Origin: an uncultured Acidobacteriota bacterium
GTDB lineage: Bacteria; Acidobacteriota; Blastocatellia; Pyrinomonadales; Pyrinomonadaceae
NCBI GenBank assembly: GCA_937871585.1
Contig: CALMPJ010000033.1
Span: 1-57,773, forward strand
Reading direction: 5' to 3'
Length of the DNA: 57,773 bases
Shown: in pieces, positions 31,650-39,277 of the stretch
How the letters are laid out: every line of letters starts with the position of its first letter
Numbering within the stretch: position 1 is the stretch's first letter
The notes under the pieces: generated by a model
What the model saw: only the letters and a program-made list of their open reading frames with translations
Told to the model about the DNA's origin: nothing
The model's database searches: none
Position numbers and translations under genes: made by a program

Positions 31650-32207
31650 TCATTCCTCCAGCAATTGTTTGATAACAGACTCTTGCTTGTCATAGGCTCC
31701 CTCGCCTACGTGTTCGTATCTTATACGACCATTCTTGTCGATGATGAATATCGTCGGCCACGCAGTCACGCCATAACGATCCCAATTCTTCATCTCATTG
31801 TCCGTCAGGATCGGATACTCTATGCCACGCTTTTTCAATGCGTTTTCGATATTTGACGAGGCTTTTTCATGTTCGAATTCGGGTGATTGTATGCCGATTA
31901 CGGTTAGACCCTTTTCGCGATAGGTAGCGTCGAATCGCTTCACAGTTGGCAGAGTGTTGATGCAGTTCGAACACCCAAATGTCCAAAACTCAATGTAAAC
32001 GACGCGGCCACGAAGCCCGGCGAGTGTCAGCGGTTCGGAGTTGAACCACTGCCCCGAGATCAGCTCGGGAGCTGCTTTTCCGGTTGGAGCCGAAGTCACG
32101 TTGCTCTCACTTGAACCGGCGACCTCGACCGGTTTTGCGATCCCGAATATCACAATTGCAACAACTCCAACGACCACGAACGCCAACATCACCGATATTT
32201 TCCACAT
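31650..32207 (-). CDS. Membrane-anchored TlpA/redoxin-type thioredoxin-fold protein
   Basis: A 185-residue protein with an N-terminal signal anchor (MWKISVMLAFVVVGVVAIVIFGIA) and a thioredoxin fold carrying C79-S-N-C82 in EFWTFGCSNCINTLPTV, followed by the cis-proline motif AWPTIFIIDKNGRIRY. It should be a periplasmic thiol-disulfide exchange protein of the TlpA/DipZ-C type. The ATG at 32207 has GGGGGA eight bases upstream and is preferred over the longer open frame. It is directly convergent with the YggX-like gene, stop next to stop. Confidence 0.88.
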   Translation of the reverse strand: MWKISVMLAFVVVGVVAIVIFGIAKPVEVAGSSESNVTSAPTGKAAPELISGQWFNSEPLTLAGLRGRVVYIEFWTFGCSNCINTLPTVKRFDATYREKGLTVIGIQSPEFEHEKASSNIENALKKRGIEYPILTDNEMKNWDRYGVTAWPTIFIIDKNGRIRYEHVGEGAYDKQESVIKQLLEE

Positions 32208-32373
32208 AATTTCATCCCCCAAATCGATCATTCTCGAAACGGCGTTGTCTATTCCGATCTTAAGCAAGAAAAATAATTTCGCAGTTTGGGAATAATTCAA
32301 GCGTGTCTCGGAATTGCCAAGTTGTGAGCGACCTAATCTCAAGTCGCAAATTAGTCAAAGGAGTTATACAAAC

Positions 32374-32826
32374 ATGAAAGCAATGATGAACAAGTTTCTA
32401 TTACTGACGATGCTCGTGGTTGGCATCGTCGTGTCGGTCGCCGCGCAGGACGGCATGATGAAAGACGACAAAATGAAAAGCGAAGACCCAATGGCGGACG
32501 CGATGATGGCGAAACGCCCGATCGTTGCGGTCATTCGTGCCGATTGGTGTCCGGCGTGTAAGAAACTCGAACCGGTCCTGATGGACATCGCAAAAAACTA
32601 CGGTGAAAAGGTCGAGTTTGTTTACCTCGACATTACCGACGCAAAAACGACCGCCGAGGCCGAGATGACGGCGAAACGCTACGGCATCAGCAAATTCTTT
32701 GACGAAAATCGAAAGAAATCGTCGATGGTCGCGATATTCAAGGAAAAGAAACGCCTGTTCACGACGCATTACAATGCGGACCCAAAGGTATTCACGACTG
32801 AGATCGACAAGGCTCTCGGAATGTGA
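32374..32826 (+). CDS. Exported thioredoxin-like protein
   Basis: A 150-residue protein with a signal peptide (about residues 1-25, VVSVAAQ), a short Met/Asp/Lys-rich linker (DGMMKDDKMKSEDPMADAMM) and a thioredoxin domain with C59-P-A-C62 in ADWCPACKKLEP. The WCPAC motif suggests a reducing role in the periplasm. The start at 32374 follows AAAGGAG. The methionine-rich linker is unusual and could bind copper or act as an oxidation sink (inference). It precedes the sigma/anti-sigma pair. Confidence 0.85.
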   Translation: MKAMMNKFLLLTMLVVGIVVSVAAQDGMMKDDKMKSEDPMADAMMAKRPIVAVIRADWCPACKKLEPVLMDIAKNYGEKVEFVYLDITDAKTTAEAEMTAKRYGISKFFDENRKKSSMVAIFKEKKRLFTTHYNADPKVFTTEIDKALGM

Positions 32827-32911
32827 TCTACGGTAATGAATCTGTCGTGGTCTGGTGCGTTGCCAACGGATGTGGAAGCCCGAGGTAGAACAGATGCGAC
32901 GGCTCCGGCGA

Positions 32912-32960
32912 GATGGGTCGAGGCGTTAATTTCGTGGAAGGAGACGACGCCAGGCCCATC
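32912..32960 (+). other. Long hairpin in the leader of the ECF sigma gene
   Basis: GATGGG (32912-32917) pairs with CCCATC (32955-32960) and, inside, GGCGT (32922-32926) with ACGCC (32947-32951), leaving a 20-base loop. It is followed by TTGCTAGGTT rather than a pure T-run. It may terminate the thioredoxin transcript or structure the sigma-factor leader. No known riboswitch is recognised in the 190 bases between the genes. Confidence 0.4.
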
Positions 32961-33016
32961 TTGCTAGGTTACAATTTAGCAACCGATAAATGTTCGCTAC
33001 GAGCAACAGGAAAGAG

Positions 33017-33538
33017 ATGAATTGGCTCGCATTCGAATCCGAAGCGCTGCCATTGATGCCCGATGTTTACAGGGTTGCGTATTGGCTGGTTCGCGACCGA
33101 ACCGAGGCTGAAGATCTGACACAGGAAACATTTACGCAAGCACTGCGCGGATTTCATCGATACACGCCGGGCACCAACTGCAGAGCTTGGCTGGTGACAA
33201 TACTTTATCGGTTGAACGGCAAACGCCGAATGCGTCTCGGCCAGCTAAAGCTTGTCGAAGATGTTGACGAACAGATCGCGGAAACCATTGCCTTTGAACC
33301 ACCGATACCGCAGCGATTGACCGACGAAGACATCATCGATGCGGTCGAAAATTTGCCCGACATATTCTCTCAAGTGATCTTGCTAACCGATGTCGAGGAG
33401 TTTTCGTACAAGGAGACGGCGGAGCTGCTAAATATACCGATCGGCACGGTAATGTCCCGATTGCACCGAGGGCGAAGCGTGCTTCGGCAGGAACTCACTT
33501 TAAAGTTTAACCGCGAACAGCTTGCTGTGAATGGTTGA
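33017..33538 (+). CDS. ECF sigma factor (RpoE-like)
   Basis: A 173-residue group-4 sigma factor. Region 2 is clear (VRDRTEAEDLTQETFTQALRGF, the -10-binding part), as is region 4 (LPDIFSQVILLTDVEEFSYKETAELLN followed by IPIGTVMSRLHRGRSVL, the -35 helix-turn-helix). AGGAAAGAG stands just before the ATG at 33017, so this start is preferred over an ATG 27 bases upstream that lacks a ribosome-binding site. The next gene is a zinc-binding anti-sigma factor, giving a classic sigma/anti-sigma pair. Confidence 0.92.
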   Translation: MNWLAFESEALPLMPDVYRVAYWLVRDRTEAEDLTQETFTQALRGFHRYTPGTNCRAWLVTILYRLNGKRRMRLGQLKLVEDVDEQIAETIAFEPPIPQRLTDEDIIDAVENLPDIFSQVILLTDVEEFSYKETAELLNIPIGTVMSRLHRGRSVLRQELTLKFNREQLAVNG

Positions 33539-33548
33539 TAGGGAAGAT

Positions 33549-34412
33549 ATGAACTGCACTGAACTTACCAGATTGATCGACTCATTTATGGGCGACGAAC
33601 TGCTCGTGGAAACAAATCACGAGGTGCACGCTCATCTGGAATCGTGTCCGGATTGCCGAGCGAGAATGGCCGAGCGTCGGGAATTTTCGATCCGGCTACA
33701 AAGGTCGTTGCGTACTCAGAACGAAGCCGTGATCGATACGGTATTTGCATCAAAATTGAGCCGTGAGCTTCAAGATATCGCGACGCGGCCGAGTTTGTGG
33801 CAAAGAACTTTTTCAATGGTCTTGCGGCCTGCATTCATTGGATCGTTCGCCGCGGTTGCACTACTGGCGATCGGTTCGATCGTTTGGATGACGATCGGAG
33901 GTCGCGATTCCGTCACGGCCTCGCGTGTGCTCGCATCGTTTACTGAATTAGCCGCGATCGCGACCGGTCACCACGAAAATTGCGCCGTCAAATTTAACCT
34001 CAAGGAAGTTCCGATCAGCTTGGACGAAGCCGCTCAAAAATTCGGTACTTATAATAAGGATCTCGACAAAACCGTGATCGCGGCTATCGCTAATGGTTCG
34101 GGAAATAAGGCGATCGCAGGCAGTGAGTTTCTGGAATCTCATTCTTGTATGTTCGAGGGCCGCCGCTTCGCACACGTTGTCGTGATGAAGAATGATGAAA
34201 TGGTATCGATGCTTGTGACCGATACCGACCTGCCGTTGTCAAACGGTGAATTGATCGCGGCAACCGGCGGATCTGCTGCCAAATCGGTCGGGTTTGTGGT
34301 CGGTCATCATGCGGTGTTTTTTGTCTCAAAGCTATCCGAATCCGACAACTTCGCGTTCGCCAAATCCCTCGCACCGGCGATCCGCTCGCACCTCGAGAAA
34401 CTAGGAGCTTAG
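33549..34412 (+). CDS. Transmembrane zinc-finger anti-sigma factor
   Basis: A 287-residue anti-sigma factor for the sigma factor encoded just upstream. The N-terminal ZAS domain has C3, H29, C33 and C36 (HAHLESCPDCRARM), the redox-sensitive zinc site type. A membrane helix at about residues 94-115 (SFAAVALLAIGSIVWMTIG) is followed by a periplasmic domain with two cysteines (HHENCAVKF and ESHSCMF). AGGGAAG lies just before the ATG at 33549; an alternative ATG at 33531 would overlap the sigma gene. The cysteines on both sides of the membrane suggest sensing of thiol or sulfur stress, in line with the redox genes around it. Confidence 0.88.
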   Translation: MNCTELTRLIDSFMGDELLVETNHEVHAHLESCPDCRARMAERREFSIRLQRSLRTQNEAVIDTVFASKLSRELQDIATRPSLWQRTFSMVLRPAFIGSFAAVALLAIGSIVWMTIGGRDSVTASRVLASFTELAAIATGHHENCAVKFNLKEVPISLDEAAQKFGTYNKDLDKTVIAAIANGSGNKAIAGSEFLESHSCMFEGRRFAHVVVMKNDEMVSMLVTDTDLPLSNGELIAATGGSAAKSVGFVVGHHAVFFVSKLSESDNFAFAKSLAPAIRSHLEKLGA

Positions 34413-34432
34413 TTCTGACGAAAGGAAAACTA

Positions 34433-35113
34433 ATGGCAACTCACCTCGAACGAAAACACACACTTGCGACACGCTGGATGCATTGGATCAATTTTCCTTT
34501 GCTCGCGATGATGATGTGGAGCGGTTTGTTGATCTACTGGTCCTATCAGGCCTATTCGATCAACATTTTCGGCTTTCATATATTCGCCTTCTTTCCGGAC
34601 GGCTGGCTCGATTCCATAGGTCTTTCGTTTCGCCTTGCCGAAGGCATACGGCTCCACTTTTTCTTCATGTGGCTGTTTGCGATAAATGGTGTTGCGTATG
34701 TCATTTACACGATAGTTTCGGGCGAATGGCGGTCGATCGTGCCGGTGCCGTCATCGTTCAAGCGTGCTCCGCTCGTCGCTCTTCACGACGCGCACATCGT
34801 CAAAGAAAAACCGCCGCAAGGTAAATACAACGACGCTCAGCGCATCGCCTACACTGGCGTGATCGTAATGGGAGCAGGCTCGCTGCTTTCCGGTCTCGCG
34901 ATCTACAAGCCGACACAGCTTGCGTTTTTAACGGCGATGTTCGGCGGGTACCAATGGGCGCGTTGGGTGCATTTTTGGATAACAATATTATTCGTGTTGT
35001 TCTTTTTCGTGCACATTATTCAAGTCATTCTCGCCGGATGGCGAAATTTTCAGTCGATGATAACCGGTCACGAGATCGTTGAAGCCGAACCAAAGAATGA
35101 GGTCGTCACATGA
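34433..35113 (+). CDS. Cytochrome b561-like membrane subunit
   Basis: A 226-residue haem protein of the thiosulfate-reductase/Ni-hydrogenase cytochrome b family. Four membrane helices are visible, with histidines placed as haem ligands: TRWMHWINF in helix 1, GIRLHFFFMW in helix 2, and RWVHFWITILFVLFFFVHIIQV in the last. It should carry electrons between quinol and the molybdenum enzyme encoded by the next gene, whose ATG overlaps its stop by four bases. Such pairs are common for YedY-like oxidoreductases with a b-type partner. Confidence 0.87.
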   Translation: MATHLERKHTLATRWMHWINFPLLAMMMWSGLLIYWSYQAYSINIFGFHIFAFFPDGWLDSIGLSFRLAEGIRLHFFFMWLFAINGVAYVIYTIVSGEWRSIVPVPSSFKRAPLVALHDAHIVKEKPPQGKYNDAQRIAYTGVIVMGAGSLLSGLAIYKPTQLAFLTAMFGGYQWARWVHFWITILFVLFFFVHIIQVILAGWRNFQSMITGHEIVEAEPKNEVVT

Positions 35114-35925
35114 ACGAAGATAAGGACATTCTTGTCGAAGAAATACGCGAATTGAGAAAGCCGACTTCCCGCGGTACCGCCGACATACTCCGCGAACCTA
35201 GGCATCTTTCTTCAGAACTAACACCTGACGAAGCTCGCGGCAAGATGGCCGCGATGACGCGTCGAAGCTTTCTGCTCGGCGGTGCGGCTGCAGCGTTTGG
35301 CGTACTCGGCTGGCGTTGGATGTCTGAGGAAACAAAGTACGGCCTGCTGCGAAAAACATTCGAACTTAACGAGCGCGTTGCTCAGACCTTCTACAGCCCG
35401 AACCGTCTCGCAACCGAATTTCGTCGCGATCAGATAACGGACGCACGCACGAATGGCGACATCGGAATGCCTGCCGAATTCGATGCCACTAGCTGGAAAC
35501 TGAACGTTGGCGGCACGGCCGTTTCTATCGATGAGATCAAGGCCATGCCGCGAACGGAGATGATAATCGAGTTCAAATGTATCGAAGGCTGGTCGACGAT
35601 CACGCATTTTGCGGGCGTCAGGTTTTCAGACTTCGCTGCAAAGTTTGCTCCAAATAACGACCGGCGTTACGTGTCGCTCGTCACGCCGGACGAACAGTAC
35701 TACGTCGGCTGGGATATCGAGGCGATCATGCATCCGCAGACATTGCTCGCATACGAAATGAACGGAATGCCGCTGAAACCCGAACACGGCGCGCCATTGC
35801 GATTAGCCTCACCGACAAAATACGGCATCAAACAGATCAAGCGGATCGGCAAGATCGAATTCACGAACGAGCGGCCGCGAGATTATTGGGCCGAACAAGG
35901 TTATGACTGGTACGCAGGGCTCTGA
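35110..35925 (+). CDS. Tat-exported molybdopterin-dependent oxidoreductase (sulfite-oxidase fold, MsrP/YedY-like)
   Basis: A 271-residue protein with a sulfite-oxidase-type molybdopterin domain. The molybdenum-ligating cysteine is C157 in EFKCIEGWSTITHFAGVRF, followed by YVSLVTPDEQYYVGWDIEAIMHP and LRLASPTKYGIKQIKRIGKIEF, as in YedY/MsrP-like proteins. A twin-arginine signal (TRRSFLLGGAAAAFG) starts only at residue 50, behind a charged 48-residue leader. The four-base overlap with the cytochrome gene supports the long start; an internal ATG near residue 46 is the alternative. Probable function: oxyanion or methionine-sulfoxide reduction in the periplasm with the cytochrome b as electron donor. 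Confidence 0.88.
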   Translation: MNEDKDILVEEIRELRKPTSRGTADILREPRHLSSELTPDEARGKMAAMTRRSFLLGGAAAAFGVLGWRWMSEETKYGLLRKTFELNERVAQTFYSPNRLATEFRRDQITDARTNGDIGMPAEFDATSWKLNVGGTAVSIDEIKAMPRTEMIIEFKCIEGWSTITHFAGVRFSDFAAKFAPNNDRRYVSLVTPDEQYYVGWDIEAIMHPQTLLAYEMNGMPLKPEHGAPLRLASPTKYGIKQIKRIGKIEFTNERPRDYWAEQGYDWYAGL

Positions 35926-36574
35926 CCTGAATTTCATCAACGAAGTATTCGATACCGATTCGGTTACGGCCGAACAACTTGATCTCCTGCTCGCTGACGG
36001 TTGGCGACATTTCGGCACTCGCTTTTTCCGATACAACCTCAACATCTACAACGACGAGATCGTTCGGGTTCTGCCACTACGGATCGATCTATCAAAGTTT
36101 GATCTTTCTCGCAGCCAAAGGCGTGTTATCAAAAACAACCGTGACATTTCCGTTGAGTTTGGGCCTGCTGTTGTTACTGACGAGATTCAAGATATGTTCG
36201 ACCGTCATAAACAGCGGTTTGATCACGGCGTTCCCGACTCGATTTTTGATTTTCTATCGCGTGAACCGGCTTTGGTTCCGTGCGAATGCCAACAAATTGT
36301 AGTTCGAGATGACGTAGGCAAGTTATTAGCGGTTAGCTATTTTGATATCGGACGAACAAGTACATCCGCAATATACGGCTGCTTCGACCCTTACGAACAA
36401 AAACGCAGCCTTGGAATACTAACGATGATCAAGGTAATCGAATATTCGCAAGATCTCGGTAAAGAATATTACTATCACGGCTACGCCTATGACGCTTCGT
36501 CGTTTTACGATTACAAAAAGCGGTTTTCGGCGATCGAGGTTTTTGATTGGAATGGGAATTGGGAGAAGTTTTAA
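35903..36574 (+). CDS. Arginyl-tRNA-protein transferase C-domain-like protein
   Basis: A 223-residue GNAT-fold protein matching the C-terminal domain of ATE1/Bpt aminoacyl-tRNA-protein transferases. Supporting motifs are VLPLRIDLSKFDLSRSQRRV, then AIYGCFDPYEQKRSLGILTM and YYYHGYAYDASSFYDYKKRF. The N-terminal cysteine domain (the CGYC-type motif that binds a regulatory iron-sulfur cluster or zinc) is missing. It should transfer an amino acid from charged tRNA to protein N termini, feeding an N-degron path; clpA is encoded 11 kb away. It overlaps the molybdenum enzyme gene by 23 bases. A shorter start is possible. Confidence 0.78.
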   Translation: MTGTQGSDLNFINEVFDTDSVTAEQLDLLLADGWRHFGTRFFRYNLNIYNDEIVRVLPLRIDLSKFDLSRSQRRVIKNNRDISVEFGPAVVTDEIQDMFDRHKQRFDHGVPDSIFDFLSREPALVPCECQQIVVRDDVGKLLAVSYFDIGRTSTSAIYGCFDPYEQKRSLGILTMIKVIEYSQDLGKEYYYHGYAYDASSFYDYKKRFSAIEVFDWNGNWEKF

Positions 36575-36648
36575 CGCAGAGACCGCAAAGAACGCAGTGA
36601 ATAAAAATCAATAACTTCTTACTCCGCGTCCTCGGCGTTCTCTGTGTT
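36573..36648. repeat. Imperfect palindromic repeat built of 9-base units
   Basis: Left arm 36573-36600 and right arm 36621-36648 (inverted) agree at 20 of 28 bases around a 20-base centre. Each arm consists of three 9-base units close to ACGCAGAGA. The left arm begins inside the stop codon of the arginyltransferase-like gene and the right arm encodes the last nine residues of the convergent photolyase. It may also act as a two-way terminator. Confidence 0.7.
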
Positions 36649-38022
36649 TAAACTCTTAGTCCAAGCAATGTAGCTCTTCGAATCGAACTTCTTGCCAGTG
36701 CTGTGGCTGGCCATATACCGCATCGTGCCGAAAACTGGCCGGTCGAACCAGGGACGGTCGTGTTTGCCAAAACACCAGAGAATTCCTGTGTAGCTGTTAG
36801 GATTGCGGCCGTCGAGGCAGTATTTGTTATTTAGGTGTACGAGCGTTTCGAACGCGACCTCATAGTTTGGTGACCATGCGATCACGTTCTTGCCCCAGAG
36901 CATTCGAATGTAATTATGCATCTCGCCGGTAGCGACCATCTCGCGTTGAGCGGCGTTCCAGAGTTCGTCATGCGTTTCAGCTGCCTCTAACTGTTCTAAA
37001 GAATAGAGATACTGCCGTTCGTCGCCCGCGTGCTCACGCATCGTTTTATGAACCCAAGGCGGTAGAGCCTCAAGCGAATCGTATTTCGGATTAAATCGCG
37101 TAAGGTTATACGACAGTTCGCGTCGAACGATCAACTCCTCAAGAAACGCATCTTTCGAATCTTGCGAAACATCTGCGTCCTTCGCCGCCAATGCAACCTC
37201 AAGCGGCGAAAGAAAGCCGAAATGCAAATAGGAAGATAGGCGCGAGGAGCCGTCACGGTCCGGTTTGTTTCGGTCAGTATTGTAATTACAAAGTAATTCC
37301 CTGACGAAATAGTCGAGTCGCTTGCGTCCGTTGGTTGTGCCTCCGTGATACACAGACGAAGGCACAACGTTATGGTCGATATCGGACTCAGTAACGAGTT
37401 CAGCGACATTCTCCGCTGTCACTATCGTTTCCGGACAATCGAGTTCGATATCGAGGCTCGAACGCTCAACCGTTTCTTCTGAAAATGGAACTAAATAGCG
37501 ATCGAGTAGCTTCTTTATCTTCGGCCTGATCGTGTATGCCGCCCATTCTTCTTTCTCGAACTTCGACATCGGAATGATGCCGTTCGAATCAACCGCATGA
37601 ACGGCGATCTCAGCCCGCTCGGCGATGCGGCGATTGTGTTCGGGAATGATGAAGCACGGGAAATCGTCAGTGACGATCAATGCGGCGTCTTTCGCGAGAG
37701 CCGCTACGGTGTTCTTTGGCGAGCTCTTATCTTTCTGAAGATAAAAGAGATAGCGAATCCCGAGTTTCTCAAATGCGACACGTTTTTCCTCGACGCCTTC
37801 GAGTATGAATGTGTGAATGCGGTCTGACGCCCACGGGTAGTAGTATTTCAGGCCTTCGTAAACCACGAGCGGCAAATTTAGTTCGTTCGCCTTGCGGATC
37901 GCCCATATCAGCGAATGGTTGTACTCCACACGCTTGAACATCTGCATCCAATACAACACGTATCGCGCATTTTGATTCACAGGCTTGTCGTTGAGAGCAA
38001 CAACTCTCTCATTGATCCGCAT
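36619..38022 (-). CDS. Class II deoxyribodipyrimidine (CPD) photolyase
   Basis: A 467-residue light-dependent DNA repair enzyme that splits cyclobutane pyrimidine dimers. The N-terminal antenna domain shows NARYVLYWMQMFKRVEYNHSL. The FAD domain shows SSYLHFGFLSPLEVAL, FLEELIVRRELSYNL, the near-C-terminal MHNYIRMLWGKNVIAW and LDGRNPNSYTGILWCFGKHDRPW, all class II marks. The ATG at 38022 gives the family N terminus (RINERVVALND). The open frame runs 99 bases further upstream but through a palindromic repeat. Another repeat encodes the C-terminal tail NTENAEDAE, which is not part of the family fold. Confidence 0.94.
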   Translation of the reverse strand: MRINERVVALNDKPVNQNARYVLYWMQMFKRVEYNHSLIWAIRKANELNLPLVVYEGLKYYYPWASDRIHTFILEGVEEKRVAFEKLGIRYLFYLQKDKSSPKNTVAALAKDAALIVTDDFPCFIIPEHNRRIAERAEIAVHAVDSNGIIPMSKFEKEEWAAYTIRPKIKKLLDRYLVPFSEETVERSSLDIELDCPETIVTAENVAELVTESDIDHNVVPSSVYHGGTTNGRKRLDYFVRELLCNYNTDRNKPDRDGSSRLSSYLHFGFLSPLEVALAAKDADVSQDSKDAFLEELIVRRELSYNLTRFNPKYDSLEALPPWVHKTMREHAGDERQYLYSLEQLEAAETHDELWNAAQREMVATGEMHNYIRMLWGKNVIAWSPNYEVAFETLVHLNNKYCLDGRNPNSYTGILWCFGKHDRPWFDRPVFGTMRYMASHSTGKKFDSKSYIAWTKSLNTENAEDAE

Positions 38023-38043
38023 TGAGGTATTATAAAAGCAATA

Positions 38044-38162
38044 ACCACATAGATACATAGGAAATATAGAAATGAAGAATAAGTTCAGCGTCCACGAACA
38101 AACACAGCATCGATTCTGCACGATCTTCTTTTTTCTATTTGTCCTATGTTTCTATGCGGTGG
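38044..38162. repeat. Second palindromic repeat, arms of 9-base units, overlapping a start codon and signal peptide
   Basis: The left arm 38044-38072 reads as ACATAG-type units (ACATAGAT, ACATAGGAA, ATATAGAAA). The right arm 38132-38162, inverted, reads as the closely similar GCATAGAA, ACATAGGAC, AAATAGAAA. The arms are 59 bases apart. The left arm ends on the first base of the next gene's ATG and the right arm encodes residues 21-30 of its signal peptide. Confidence 0.6.
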
Positions 38163-39277
38163 ATCTTACCGCTCAAGACTGGAAGACAGTCGCCGACGGC
38201 GTCGAGCACGCCCAGGTTCGCCGCGAGTTTACCGGTAAGTTCGTCGACATCAACCTTCTCCGCCTCGATCTAAAGAAGGTCCGGCTCGACGTTCGTCATG
38301 CAATGGATGCGGCGATCGGAACTGAAAGGACGTCGTCCATCGCTACTCGTCACGGAGCGTTTGCGGCGATCAATGCAGGATTTTTTCGCCTCGATACCAG
38401 TATTTGGGCAGGTGATTCGGTTGGCATCTTGAAGTCGAACGGTGAGAGCCTAAGTGAAAGTTCCCGAGATCGAGTGGCTCTCTTCATTATGGATAGGCCA
38501 ACAGTGACAAGTGTCGAGATTGCTCATGTAACTAATTCGCTGACATTTCGAATCGGTAGAACAGTTCAATCTATTATGGGGCTCAATCGCGAAAGGCTTT
38601 CTAATGAAACGGTTCTTTTAACGCCAGATTTTCATCAGACAACTTTAACTTCTTGCGATGGGATCTCGATCGTTGTCCGTCGAAATCGAATTTCGGCGGT
38701 TCACGAAAACAAATGCGGAATCAAAATTCCTGCCGACGGATTCGTTATCTCTGCGCTCGGAGACCAGCATAAACTCATAAAGAAAATGGTTCTTAAAATT
38801 GGAGTTCGTGTCATGGTTTCGGATAGAGTGGTCTCATTTACCAACGACCCATCACCTAGAGAAAAGCGACGCGTTCGAGACCTTACATTGCTTTACCAAA
38901 GGGCATCGGGTGTGACTAATGGCGTTCCACAACTTATCAATAAAAGTAAGATCGACATTACTTGGGAGCAGGAAAAGGCTTCGAAGTCGTTTGTTGAGAC
39001 GCGGCATCCGCGGACGGCTGTTGCGAAACTAAAGGACGGCAAGTTTCTGATGTTGACGGCGGATGGTCGATCGGACGCGAGTGCCGGGCTGGACCTTTAT
39101 GATCTGGCGAAATATATGCTTGAGCTTGGTGCGGTCGATGCAATGAACCTTGATGGTGGAGGTTCGACGACGATGTTCCTGGACGGAAAGGTGGTCAACA
39201 AGCCTTCGGACAAGGAAGGTGAGCGAAAGATCGGTGATGCGATACTCGTTACTTTACGAAAGCCAGTACGCAAATGA
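38072..39277 (+). CDS. Phosphodiester glycosidase family protein (NAGPA/DUF2233 domain), exported
   Basis: A 401-residue exported protein. After a hydrophobic signal (FFFLFVLCFYAVDLTAQ, about residues 18-34) comes a NAGPA-type domain from about residue 60 to 398. Motifs are HGAFAAINAGFF near residue 105, RTAVAKLKDGKFLMLTADGR and DAMNLDGGGSTTMFLDGKVVNKPSD at the end, as in phosphodiester glycosidases that uncover mannose-6-phosphate or act on sugar phosphodiesters. The bacterial substrate may be a wall polymer or exopolysaccharide (inference). The signal peptide core is encoded by one arm of a palindromic repeat. It is divergent from the photolyase and convergent with a lipoprotein-like gene (stops adjacent). 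Confidence 0.88.
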   Translation: MKNKFSVHEQTQHRFCTIFFFLFVLCFYAVDLTAQDWKTVADGVEHAQVRREFTGKFVDINLLRLDLKKVRLDVRHAMDAAIGTERTSSIATRHGAFAAINAGFFRLDTSIWAGDSVGILKSNGESLSESSRDRVALFIMDRPTVTSVEIAHVTNSLTFRIGRTVQSIMGLNRERLSNETVLLTPDFHQTTLTSCDGISIVVRRNRISAVHENKCGIKIPADGFVISALGDQHKLIKKMVLKIGVRVMVSDRVVSFTNDPSPREKRRVRDLTLLYQRASGVTNGVPQLINKSKIDITWEQEKASKSFVETRHPRTAVAKLKDGKFLMLTADGRSDASAGLDLYDLAKYMLELGAVDAMNLDGGGSTTMFLDGKVVNKPSDKEGERKIGDAILVTLRKPVRK

